Below, in pieces: positions 14,597 through 22,302 of a DNA stretch of 64,000 nucleotides; position 1 is the first letter of the stretch; the number at the start of each line of letters is the position of its first letter. The notes beneath the pieces were generated by a model. The model worked only from the letters and a program-made list of their open reading frames with translations. It was not told the origin of the DNA and ran no database searches. A program made the position numbers and the translations under genes. This DNA is from G963708325 sp963708325 (GTDB lineage Bacteria; Actinomycetota; Thermoleophilia; Solirubrobacterales; 70-9): contig OY970203.1 in assembly GCA_963708325.1 (NCBI GenBank), forward strand, positions 2,831,191-2,895,190, written 5' to 3'.

Positions 14597-16096
14597 ATGG
14601 CGACTCGAGCGACCGACTCCCCGCTCACGGCGAGCCACTACGTGGACGAGGCCGAGGTGGAGCCTCGCCACGTGCTGGCGATGGCCGCCGAGCACGGCGT
14701 GCGGATGGTGGACTTCAAGTTCACCGACCTCCCCGGCATGTGGCAGCACGTCTCGCTGTCGATCAACGCCCTCTCGGAGGACGCGTTCGAAGAGGGCCTC
14801 GGATTCGACGGCTCCTCGATTCGCGGCTTCCAGGAGATCTCCGAGTCGGACATGATCCTCGTGCCCGACGCCTCGACCGCGGTGATCGACCCGTTCCACG
14901 AGCACAAGACGATGTCGATCGTCTGCAACATATTCGACCCGATCACGCGGGAGCCGTACTCGCGCGATCCGCGCTACGTCGCCCAGAAGGCGGAGGGGTA
15001 CCTGATCGAGACCGGCATCGCCGACACCTGCTACGTCGGCCCGGAGGCGGAGTTCTTCATCTTCGACCACGTCGCCTTCGACCAGACCGTGAACCGGGCG
15101 TTCTACGAGGTCGACACCCACCAGGGCTTCTGGAACCGCGGCGCCGGCTTCGGCGAAGGTGCGTCGCGCAACGGCAACGCCAACCCCGGCTACACGCTGC
15201 GTCCCCAGGAGGGCTACTTCCCGGTCCCACCCTCGGACACCCACTCCGACCTGCGGGCGCGGATGGTGGTGGTGCTCGAGGAGATGGGGATCGAGTGCGA
15301 GTTCCATCACCACGAGGTCTCGTCGGGCGGCCAGGCGGAGATCGACCTTCGCTTCGACAAGCTGCTGCGGATGGGCGACAAGATGCAGACCAAGAAGTAC
15401 GTGATCAAGAACGTCGCCTACCAGGCGGGCAAGTCGGCGACGTTCATGCCGAAGCCGCTGTTCGAGGAGAACGGCTCGGGAATGCACGTGCACCAGTCGC
15501 TGTTCCTCGGCGGCGACAACGTGATGTACGACTTCAACGGCTACGGGCTGCTGTCGCGGGAGGCGTTGAACTACATCGGAGGAATCCTCCGCCACGGGCG
15601 CGCCCTGATGGCCTTCTGCGCGCCGACCACGAACTCGTACAAGCGGCTCACGCCCGGCTACGAGGCTCCGGTCAACCTCGTCTACAGCCAGCGCAACCGC
15701 TCGGCGGCGGTGCGCATCCCGGTCTACTCGGCGGCCGAGAAGGCGAAGCGGATCGAGTTCCGCCCGCCCGACCCCACCGCCAACCCGTACCTGGCGTTCT
15801 CGGCGATGATGATGGCGGGCCTGGACGGGATCCAGAACAGGTTCGACCCGGGCCGCCCGATCGACACCGACCTGTTCGATCTGCCCGAGGACGAGCTGGC
15901 GGCGATCCCGAACGTTCCCGGCTCCCTGGACGAGGCGCTCGACGCGCTCGAGGCCGACCACGACTTCCTGCTGAAGGGGGGCGTGTTCACCGAGGACCTG
16001 ATCCGCACCTGGATCGACTACAAGCGCAGCTCGGAATGCGACGCGATGAGGCTGCGGCCGCATCCGTGGGAGTTCGCCCTGTACTACGACGTCTGA
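14597..16096 (+). CDS. glnA: Glutamine synthetase type I, adenylylation Tyr replaced by Phe
   Basis: All landmarks are present: the GFDGSSIRGF N-terminal loop, GPEAEFFIF and HHHEVSSGGQAEIDL metal sites, the KPLFEENGSGMHVHQSL ATP/glutamate region, RNRSAAVRIP, and EFRPPDPTANPYL. It converts glutamate and ammonia to glutamine using ATP. At the site where GlnE-regulated type I enzymes have NLYDLPPEE or DLYELPPEE, this protein has DLFDLPEDE; residue 427 is Phe (codon 15875-15877). Adenylylation there is chemically impossible. The gene lies 3 bases after the flotillin-like gene and ends the cluster. Confidence 0.97.
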   Translation: MATRATDSPLTASHYVDEAEVEPRHVLAMAAEHGVRMVDFKFTDLPGMWQHVSLSINALSEDAFEEGLGFDGSSIRGFQEISESDMILVPDASTAVIDPFHEHKTMSIVCNIFDPITREPYSRDPRYVAQKAEGYLIETGIADTCYVGPEAEFFIFDHVAFDQTVNRAFYEVDTHQGFWNRGAGFGEGASRNGNANPGYTLRPQEGYFPVPPSDTHSDLRARMVVVLEEMGIECEFHHHEVSSGGQAEIDLRFDKLLRMGDKMQTKKYVIKNVAYQAGKSATFMPKPLFEENGSGMHVHQSLFLGGDNVMYDFNGYGLLSREALNYIGGILRHGRALMAFCAPTTNSYKRLTPGYEAPVNLVYSQRNRSAAVRIPVYSAAEKAKRIEFRPPDPTANPYLAFSAMMMAGLDGIQNRFDPGRPIDTDLFDLPEDELAAIPNVPGSLDEALDALEADHDFLLKGGVFTEDLIRTWIDYKRSSECDAMRLRPHPWEFALYYDV

Positions 16097-16153
16097 GCGG
16101 AGCGGCCGCCGCCGCGTCACCGTCCGTCCCGCCCGGCTGGCCGCCGATCGGGA

Positions 16154-16918
16154 CTAGCCCCGTCGCAGCCGGGCGACGCGCTCCTCGAGGGCGCGCATCC
16201 TGCTCATGATCTCGCCCATCTCGCGCAGGCAGGTCTCGATCTCGGTCTCCTCCTCGGGCTGCGGCGCCCGCCCTCCCCTTGCGAGCTGGGGACCGAGGAA
16301 GCGGGTGGCGACGGCACCCGTGAGCAGGGCCACGAAGGCCAGGCCGATCAGCACGACGACGATCGCGATCACGCGGCTGCCCACCTGCTCCGGGTAGATG
16401 TTGGAGCCCAGGGTCGTCATCGTCGTCACGGCCCAGTAGATCCCGTCCCAGGTGCTGAGGTGCTGGTCGCGCTCGATCGCCGCGAAGGCGGCGCCGCCGA
16501 TCAGGGCGCTGAGGGCGGCGAGCAGCGCCGCGTAGCCCAGCCCCTCCAGGGAGAACAGCCGCCGCGAGGCGCCCGGTATCCGCAGCAGGCGGACGAGCCG
16601 AAACAGGCGGAACACGCGCAGGCTCTGCAGGAACGGCGGCAGGATCGGCGGCGACAGCACGACGACGACCACGTCGAGCGGGTGGTGTCGCAGCCAGAGG
16701 CGGCGGTTGGGGACGATCGCGAGCATCGTCACCAGCTCGACCGCGAACGCCACCCAGATCGCCCAGTTGAGCACCGCGGCGATCGAGTGCAGCGGCCCCT
16801 CGACGTCGCTCTCCTGGATCACCACGACGGGCACGACCAGCAGGGCCGCCAGCAGGATCGGCCACTGGAAGGCGCGCTCGACCCGGCGGCTGCGCTCGTC
16901 CATGCCGCGTTCGTCCAT
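16154..16918 (-). CDS. Voltage-gated-type ion channel with altered selectivity filter
   Basis: Six membrane segments with an S4-like arginine helix (LRVFRLFRLVRLLRIPG) and a pore loop WDGIYWAVTTMTTLGSNIYP. The K+ channel TVGYGD signature is replaced by TLGSN, so potassium selectivity cannot be assumed. I recall related bacterial channels with TMGSE-type filters. The C-terminus is a charged coiled coil that could tetramerise. Start uncertain: ATG at 16918 is used, but the frame is open to 16966. Convergent with glnA, divergent from nadE. Confidence 0.88.
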   Translation of the reverse strand: MDERGMDERSRRVERAFQWPILLAALLVVPVVVIQESDVEGPLHSIAAVLNWAIWVAFAVELVTMLAIVPNRRLWLRHHPLDVVVVVLSPPILPPFLQSLRVFRLFRLVRLLRIPGASRRLFSLEGLGYAALLAALSALIGGAAFAAIERDQHLSTWDGIYWAVTTMTTLGSNIYPEQVGSRVIAIVVVLIGLAFVALLTGAVATRFLGPQLARGGRAPQPEEETEIETCLREMGEIMSRMRALEERVARLRRG

Positions 16919-16992
16919 CCTCACTGATTCGACGGCGGCCGCCGCCCGCCTACCGGACCCGGCCAAGCGGGCGCGGCGGCCATACTTCCGCC

Positions 16993-18738
16993 ATGGCCGA
17001 TCAGACGATTCGCATCGCCCTCGCGCAGGTCGACACCACGGTGGGCGACATCGACGGCAACGCCCGCCGCGCCCGCGAGTGGATCGCGCGGGCCCGCGCG
17101 GCTGCCGCGGACCTGGTCGTGCTGCCGGAGCTTGCGATCTGCGGCTACCCGCCGGAGGACCTGTTGCTCAAGCGCCACTTCATCGCGGCGAACCGAGCCG
17201 CCCTGGACTCGCTGGCGCCGGCTTCGATCGGGATAGCCGCCCTGGTCGGGTTTGCCGATGGCGTCGACCCCATCCGCAACTCGCTGGCCGTGCTCGCCGA
17301 GGGACAGCTGCAGGGCGTCTACCACAAGACGAGGCTGCCGAACTACGGCGTCTTCGACGAGCAGCGCTACTTCGAGCCGGGGGACCAGCCGGCGCTGATC
17401 GAGCTCGGCGGGGTGCTCGTCGGCCTGACGATCTGCGAGGACGTCTGGTTCCCCGGTCCGCCTGCCAGCCTCGAGGCGGCCGCGGGGGCGCGGCTGATCG
17501 TCAACGCCTCCGCCTCTCCCTACCATCGCGACAAGGGCGCCTTTCGCGAGGAGCTGCTGGCCGAGCGCGCCCGCGAGTGCGGCGCCGCATTCGCGCTGTG
17601 CAACGCCGTCGGCGGCCAGGACGAGCTCGTCTTCGACGGCCACAGCGTGGTCGTCGACAGCGGCGGCGCCACGGTCGCCCGCGCAGCGCAGTTCAGCGAG
17701 GAGCTGCTCGTCTGCGACCTGCCGCTGCAGGGCCGGGAAGCCGCGGCCGAAGGCGGCGACGCCCCCGTCCTCGCCCGGGTGGCAAGCGCCCGCCGGGACG
17801 GGTCGGCCGCCCCGGAGGCGCTGGCGCAGCCGATGGGCGGCGAGGAGGAGATCTACGCCGCTCTCTGCCTTGGCCTGCGCGACTACGTGGAGAAGAACGA
17901 GTTCGAGCGCGTCCTGGTCGCGGTCTCGGGCGGCATCGACTCGGCCCTGGTGGCGCTCGTCGCCGCCGACGCGCTCGGCCCCGAGCGACTGAGCTGCGTC
18001 GTCATGCCCTCCCCGCACTCCAGCGCCGCCACCCAGGCAGACGCGCGGCGGATCGCCGAGAACCTCGGCGCCGATCTCGTCGAGATCGAGATCGGCGACG
18101 TGATGGAGGCCTACGACGAGGCGCTGGCCGCGGTGCTGTCGGCGGAGGAGCCGCGCCCACACGAGACGGACTCGGCGGTGGCCACCGCCGTGCACGGGAC
18201 CGCCCCCGGGCTGGTCGAGGAGAACATCCAGGCGCGGATCCGGGGGAATCTGGTGATGGCGCTGTCGAACCGCCACGGCTGGCTTGTCCTCACGACCGGG
18301 AACAAGAGCGAGCTTTCGGTCGGCTACACGACCCTCTACGGGGACCTCGCAGGCGGCTTCGCGGTGATCAAGGACGTGCCCAAGACGCTCGTCTACCGGC
18401 TGGTGCGCCACCGCTGCGAACGGCCGGGCGCAGAGCTGGTGCCGGCGTCGGTGCTGGAGCGTCCCCCGTCGGCGGAGCTGCGCCCCGGCCAGCGCGACGA
18501 GGACTCCCTGCCGCCCTACGAGATCCTCGACCGGGTGCTGGAGGCCTACGTGGAGCGGGACCTCGGTCGCGACGAGATCGTCGCCACCGGCCTGCCGGCC
18601 GAGCTGGTCGAGGAGGTGGTCCGCAAGGTGGACGCCGCCGAGTACAAGCGCCGCCAGGCGCCGCCGGGGATCAAGATCACGCCGAAAGCGTTCGGCCGCG
18701 ACCGCAGGATGCCGATCACGAACCGCTTTCGGGGATAG
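16993..18738 (+). CDS. nadE: Glutamine-dependent NAD+ synthetase
   Basis: An N-terminal nitrilase-type glutaminase domain supplies ammonia; its Glu-Lys-Cys triad is visible in VLPELAICGYPPEDLL, YHKTRLPNYGVFDEQRYF and TICEDVWF. The C-terminal synthetase domain has the PP-loop SGGIDSALVAL and later LTTGNKSELSVGY. The enzyme amidates deamido-NAD to NAD. 581 residues, complete. Its 3' end overlaps the convergent thioesterase gene by 23 bases. Confidence 0.97.
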   Translation: MADQTIRIALAQVDTTVGDIDGNARRAREWIARARAAAADLVVLPELAICGYPPEDLLLKRHFIAANRAALDSLAPASIGIAALVGFADGVDPIRNSLAVLAEGQLQGVYHKTRLPNYGVFDEQRYFEPGDQPALIELGGVLVGLTICEDVWFPGPPASLEAAAGARLIVNASASPYHRDKGAFREELLAERARECGAAFALCNAVGGQDELVFDGHSVVVDSGGATVARAAQFSEELLVCDLPLQGREAAAEGGDAPVLARVASARRDGSAAPEALAQPMGGEEEIYAALCLGLRDYVEKNEFERVLVAVSGGIDSALVALVAADALGPERLSCVVMPSPHSSAATQADARRIAENLGADLVEIEIGDVMEAYDEALAAVLSAEEPRPHETDSAVATAVHGTAPGLVEENIQARIRGNLVMALSNRHGWLVLTTGNKSELSVGYTTLYGDLAGGFAVIKDVPKTLVYRLVRHRCERPGAELVPASVLERPPSAELRPGQRDEDSLPPYEILDRVLEAYVERDLGRDEIVATGLPAELVEEVVRKVDAAEYKRRQAPPGIKITPKAFGRDRRMPITNRFRG

Positions 18739-19126
18739 ATCTGGGCCGGACCGCGGTCGTCACCGTGACCAGGGCGCAGAGACGGCCCTCGTCGTCGGAG
18801 ACCTCGACCTCCCATAGCCAGGTCGTGCGGCCGCGGTGGCGCGCACGCGCCTCCGCGTTCACGTGGCCGGCGGTGATCGGTCGCAGAAAGCTGGCGTGGT
18901 TGGACTGGCCCATCGCGACCATCCCGTCAGCGGCGACGGCAAGCGCCGTGGCGCGGGAGCACACGCTCTCGGCGAGCGTCGAGATCACGCCGCCGTGGAC
19001 GAGGCCCAGCGGCTGGGTGACCCTCTCGCTCACGGCGACCCGGGCCCGGGCCCCGTCGGGATCGTCCGAGATCCACTCCGTGCCGATGTGGCGGTCGAAC
19101 GGCGAGTCGAGGTCGGCGGGCGGCAC
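18716..19126 (-). CDS. PaaI-type hotdog thioesterase, 136 aa
   Basis: A single hotdog domain: QPLGLVHGGVISTLAESVCS is the central helix signature of PaaI/YbgC-like acyl-CoA thioesterases, with NHASFLRPITAGHVNAEARARHRGR as the following strands. Substrate cannot be assigned; aromatic or medium-chain acyl-CoA is typical. Its end runs 23 bases into the 3' end of nadE on the opposite strand. Confidence 0.92.
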   Translation of the reverse strand: MPPADLDSPFDRHIGTEWISDDPDGARARVAVSERVTQPLGLVHGGVISTLAESVCSRATALAVAADGMVAMGQSNHASFLRPITAGHVNAEARARHRGRTTWLWEVEVSDDEGRLCALVTVTTAVRPRSIPESGS

Positions 19127-19197
19127 CGGCGCAGGCTAGATGATTGATTCCGCGGCCGCGTGTTCTTGGGGGCGGGCGGGTCAGTGCGATCTGTCGT

Positions 19198-21207
19198 CTA
19201 GCGCTCGATCAGGGCGGCGACCGCGGGCGCCGCCAGCAGGCGCACGAGCGCTAGGTCGAGCAGCGTGCCGGCCGCGACGGCGAGGCCGAATTCCTTGGCG
19301 GGCAGGATCAGCGAGCCCGCGAGCACGGCGGCCGCGGCGGCGACGATCGCCGCGGCAACAGCCTGCCCGGGCAGCGTCAGCGCCACGGCGCGGGCCGTCA
19401 TGCGCTCGCGCGCGGAGCCGAGGCGCCGCTCGTGCCACAGCGCCGCCGCGAGTGCCGTCGAGCGCTGCGCGGAGATTGCGGCGATCGCGAGCAGCGCGGC
19501 CACGGCGGCGGTCAGGTGCGGCGCGCCTGCGGGCGTGTAGCCGAGCAGCGCGTCGAGGCGGCCGTCGCCGAACACGAGCACGAGCAGTCCCGCGGCGGCG
19601 GCGGCCGGCAGAAGCGCGAGGAGCGACGTCACGGCGGAGCGGACCGGGTTGCCCCGTCCTGCCAGCGCGGTCGCACCGAACAGGATCGCGAAGGCGAGCG
19701 CGGCCACGAGCGGAAGCCTGGTGACGGCCCGCTCGCGCGCATCGAGGGCCACCGCGCTCTCGCCGCCCACCTCCGGCGCGAGCGGCCGCGCCGTGGCGCG
19801 CACGGAGCGCACGACATCCTGGGCGGCGACCGAGCCGGGCCGGGGGCGGGCGTGGACCTCGATCAGCGACGGCCCGCCGGCGGGCCGCACGCGCGCCGAG
19901 ACGACGCCCGGCACCCGTCCCACCCGGCGGGCATAGGCCACCAGGCGCTCCGTCGGTTGCGGGGCACCGGTGACGAGCAGGGGCGACGCGCCGCCGGGCC
20001 CGAGGACGGCGGCCAGGCGCGCGTCCGCGCGGCGCGCCTCGGCGCCCTGCGGAAGCTCGCGCGGGGCGAGCGACACCGAGTCGAATCGCAGCGCCGGCAC
20101 GGTCGCCGCGAGGAGCGCCACCAGGGCGATTCCGCCGAGCGCCGCCGCCAGCGGGCGACGGGAGCCGACCAGGCCCGCGAGCCGATAGAGGCGGCCGCCC
20201 CGGCCGAATGCGGACGGCGGCGGGCGGCCACGCAGGGCGTGACCGGCGAGCGCAAGCGCGGCAGGGGTCGCCACCAGCGCGGCGAGCCCGGCGAGGAGCG
20301 CGGCGACCGCTCCCGACAGCGCCATCGAATGGGCGTAGCCCAGCGGCAGCAGCCAGCCGAGCGCCGAGACCGCCGCGGCGGCGCAGGCGGCGAGCGCGAC
20401 AGACGGCGCTGCCAGCTCGGCGGCGTGACCCAGGGCGCTCTCGCCGCGTCCGAACGCCCATGCCTCGTCGCGGTAGCGGCTGGCGATCGACAGCGACGCG
20501 TCGAGTCCGACCGCCAGCCCGATCGCCGCGCCCGGGGCGGCGCCGAGCACCGAGGTCTCCGCCACCCCCGAGGCGAGACGAAGTGAGGCGGCCGCGGCGA
20601 GGACCCCCACCGCGCCGGCGAGGACGGGCGCGACGGCGACGCGCAGGCCGAGGGCGCCGACGAGCAAGAGAAGCGTGAGCGGGAGCACCAGCAGCTCGAG
20701 CCGGCCGAGCTCGTGGCGGATCCGCTGACGGGCCGTGCGCAGGACCTCGACGCGGCCGCCGTACAGGACGCGCAGCGGGCCCGGGTCGAGGTTGGCCTGG
20801 ATCCGGCCGGCGGCGCGCTCGCGCGCGGCGGCGTCCCCGCGAAGGAAGACCTCCAGCGCCGTCGTGTGCCCGTCGCGCCCGACCGGGCCCCGCCGCACGA
20901 CGGCCACGGCCGGGTCGGTGCGCAGCTGGGTGGCGATCGTGCGCAGGGCCACCCCGTAGACGGCGGAGCGCGCCGAGACGCGGCCGCGTGTGACCAGCAG
21001 GAGGTCAGCCTCCGCGTCGTGCCCCAGGGCCGTGCGCAGGCGCGCGGCGGCGGCGGCGCTCTGCGACCCGGAGGGCGTCAGGCCCGAGACCCCGAGTCTC
21101 TCGCCGGCTCCCGATGCGATCACGGCCAGCACCACGGCGGCAAGCGCGACCGCGGCGAGAGCGGCGCGCGGCCGCCCGGCGGCCGCGGCGCTGAGGCGCG
21201 CGGACAT
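19198..21207 (-). CDS. MMPL/RND-family transporter, 669 aa
   Basis: Two repeats, each with a large extracytoplasmic loop followed by five or six membrane helices (for example LGRLELLVLPLTLLLLVGAL and GLAVGLDASLSIASRYRDE in the first half). The GLDASLSIASRYRDEA segment after helix 4 matches the MMPL pattern of proton-driven lipid exporters in Actinomycetota. The frame extends to 22131, but the ATG at 21207 precedes the first helix and the extension is antisense to the next gene. Substrate unknown. Confidence 0.93.
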   Translation of the reverse strand: MSARLSAAAAGRPRAALAAVALAAVVLAVIASGAGERLGVSGLTPSGSQSAAAAARLRTALGHDAEADLLLVTRGRVSARSAVYGVALRTIATQLRTDPAVAVVRRGPVGRDGHTTALEVFLRGDAAARERAAGRIQANLDPGPLRVLYGGRVEVLRTARQRIRHELGRLELLVLPLTLLLLVGALGLRVAVAPVLAGAVGVLAAAASLRLASGVAETSVLGAAPGAAIGLAVGLDASLSIASRYRDEAWAFGRGESALGHAAELAAPSVALAACAAAAVSALGWLLPLGYAHSMALSGAVAALLAGLAALVATPAALALAGHALRGRPPPSAFGRGGRLYRLAGLVGSRRPLAAALGGIALVALLAATVPALRFDSVSLAPRELPQGAEARRADARLAAVLGPGGASPLLVTGAPQPTERLVAYARRVGRVPGVVSARVRPAGGPSLIEVHARPRPGSVAAQDVVRSVRATARPLAPEVGGESAVALDARERAVTRLPLVAALAFAILFGATALAGRGNPVRSAVTSLLALLPAAAAAGLLVLVFGDGRLDALLGYTPAGAPHLTAAVAALLAIAAISAQRSTALAAALWHERRLGSARERMTARAVALTLPGQAVAAAIVAAAAAVLAGSLILPAKEFGLAVAAGTLLDLALVRLLAAPAVAALIER

Positions 21208-21246
21208 GCGATCACGATAGACGGCCGTCTGTAGTGTTTCCGCGCG

Positions 21247-22287
21247 ATGGCGCTCAAACAGGATCAGCGGGCGATGCTCCAGCTGCTGCTGGAGCGCGGC
21301 CAGAGCTACGAGGATCTCGCCGGCCTGCTCGACACGAGCAGCGACGAGGTCCGCAGGCGCGCCCGGGCAGCGCTGAGCGAGCTCGGGGGAGGCGACGACC
21401 CCGACGCCGACGTCGCCCTCACCGACTACCTGCTCGGGCAGGCCGACCCGATCGGCCGCGCCGATGTGGTCCGCCACCTCAAGCAGGACTCCGACGCCCG
21501 CGGCCGCGCCGAGGAGCTGGCGGCGAAGCTCGCGGTGATCGCTCCCGACGCGGAGCTGCCGCAGATCCCGGCGGCGCCTGGACGCCGCGCCGCGCGCCGG
21601 CCAGTGGAGGAAACGGAGGCCGCCACGGGCGCCGGACCGCAGCGGGCGGCGCTCGGGCGCTCCCTGCAGTCGCTTTCGGCGCGCCAGAAGCAGCTGCTCG
21701 TCGCGCTCGCCGCCGGCGCCCTCCTGGTGATCGCGATCGTCCTCGTGGCGACCGGGGCGTTCGGCGGCGGTGGCGGAGGCGAGAGCGCGAGCACCCAGAC
21801 CACGGCGGCCAACGAGGAGATCGTGCGGGTGCCGATGCAGGCGACGGGTGGCGGCAAGGCCCAGGGCCAGATCGTCTTCGCGCGCGTCTCCGATCAGCCG
21901 GTGATGCAGGTCAACGCCACCGGGCTCGATCAGGCCCGTCCGGGGCAGGTCTACGTGCTCTGGCTGTACAACAGCCGCAGCCAGGCCTTCCCGCTCGGGA
22001 TCCTGCCCGCGCGGAACGGGGTGGCGAACGCCCAGCTGCCGCTTCCGGCCGCGCTGGTCCAGGTCCTCCCCGCATTCCGCTTCTTCGACATCTCGCTGTC
22101 CAAGGCGACGTCCGTGAACGCGAAGCTGCAACAGGCGCGCAAGTCGAACGCCAATGCGATCCCCGGATACTCGGGGCGCAGCGTCCTGCGCGGCGAGATC
22201 CCGCGCGGGACGACGGGCACCGCCACCCAGCCCGGGGCGACCGGGGCGACCGGAGCGACCGGAGCGACCGCCCAGCCCGGCCAGTAG
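21247..22287 (+). CDS. Anti-sigma-like single-pass membrane protein with N-terminal HTH
   Basis: Residues 1-50 look like a sigma-region-4/HTH fold (QRAMLQLLLERGQSYEDLAGLL, DEVRRRARAAL). An Asp-rich linker follows, then one membrane segment at about residues 154-175 (LLVALAAGALLVIAIVLVA). The C-terminal extracytoplasmic beta-domain (GLDQARPGQVYVLWLYNS) resembles the RskA/anti-sigma-K domain. The tail repeats GATGATGAT. The layout suggests a transmembrane regulator that senses outside and binds DNA or a sigma factor inside. Divergent from the MMPL gene by 39 bases. Confidence 0.85.
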   Translation: MALKQDQRAMLQLLLERGQSYEDLAGLLDTSSDEVRRRARAALSELGGGDDPDADVALTDYLLGQADPIGRADVVRHLKQDSDARGRAEELAAKLAVIAPDAELPQIPAAPGRRAARRPVEETEAATGAGPQRAALGRSLQSLSARQKQLLVALAAGALLVIAIVLVATGAFGGGGGGESASTQTTAANEEIVRVPMQATGGGKAQGQIVFARVSDQPVMQVNATGLDQARPGQVYVLWLYNSRSQAFPLGILPARNGVANAQLPLPAALVQVLPAFRFFDISLSKATSVNAKLQQARKSNANAIPGYSGRSVLRGEIPRGTTGTATQPGATGATGATGATAQPGQ

Positions 22288-22302
22288 CGGGCCGCGGCTC
22301 GC

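Noticed and set aside
13028..16120. 1030-codon minus-strand frame opposite flotillin and glnA
   Set aside because: Mirror of conserved genes; translation is His/Arg/Val-rich with no recognisable domain.
22235..22275. Short tandem repeat as a possible CRISPR or minisatellite
   Set aside because: In-frame codon repeats for Gly-Ala-Thr inside a coding tail; no spacers.
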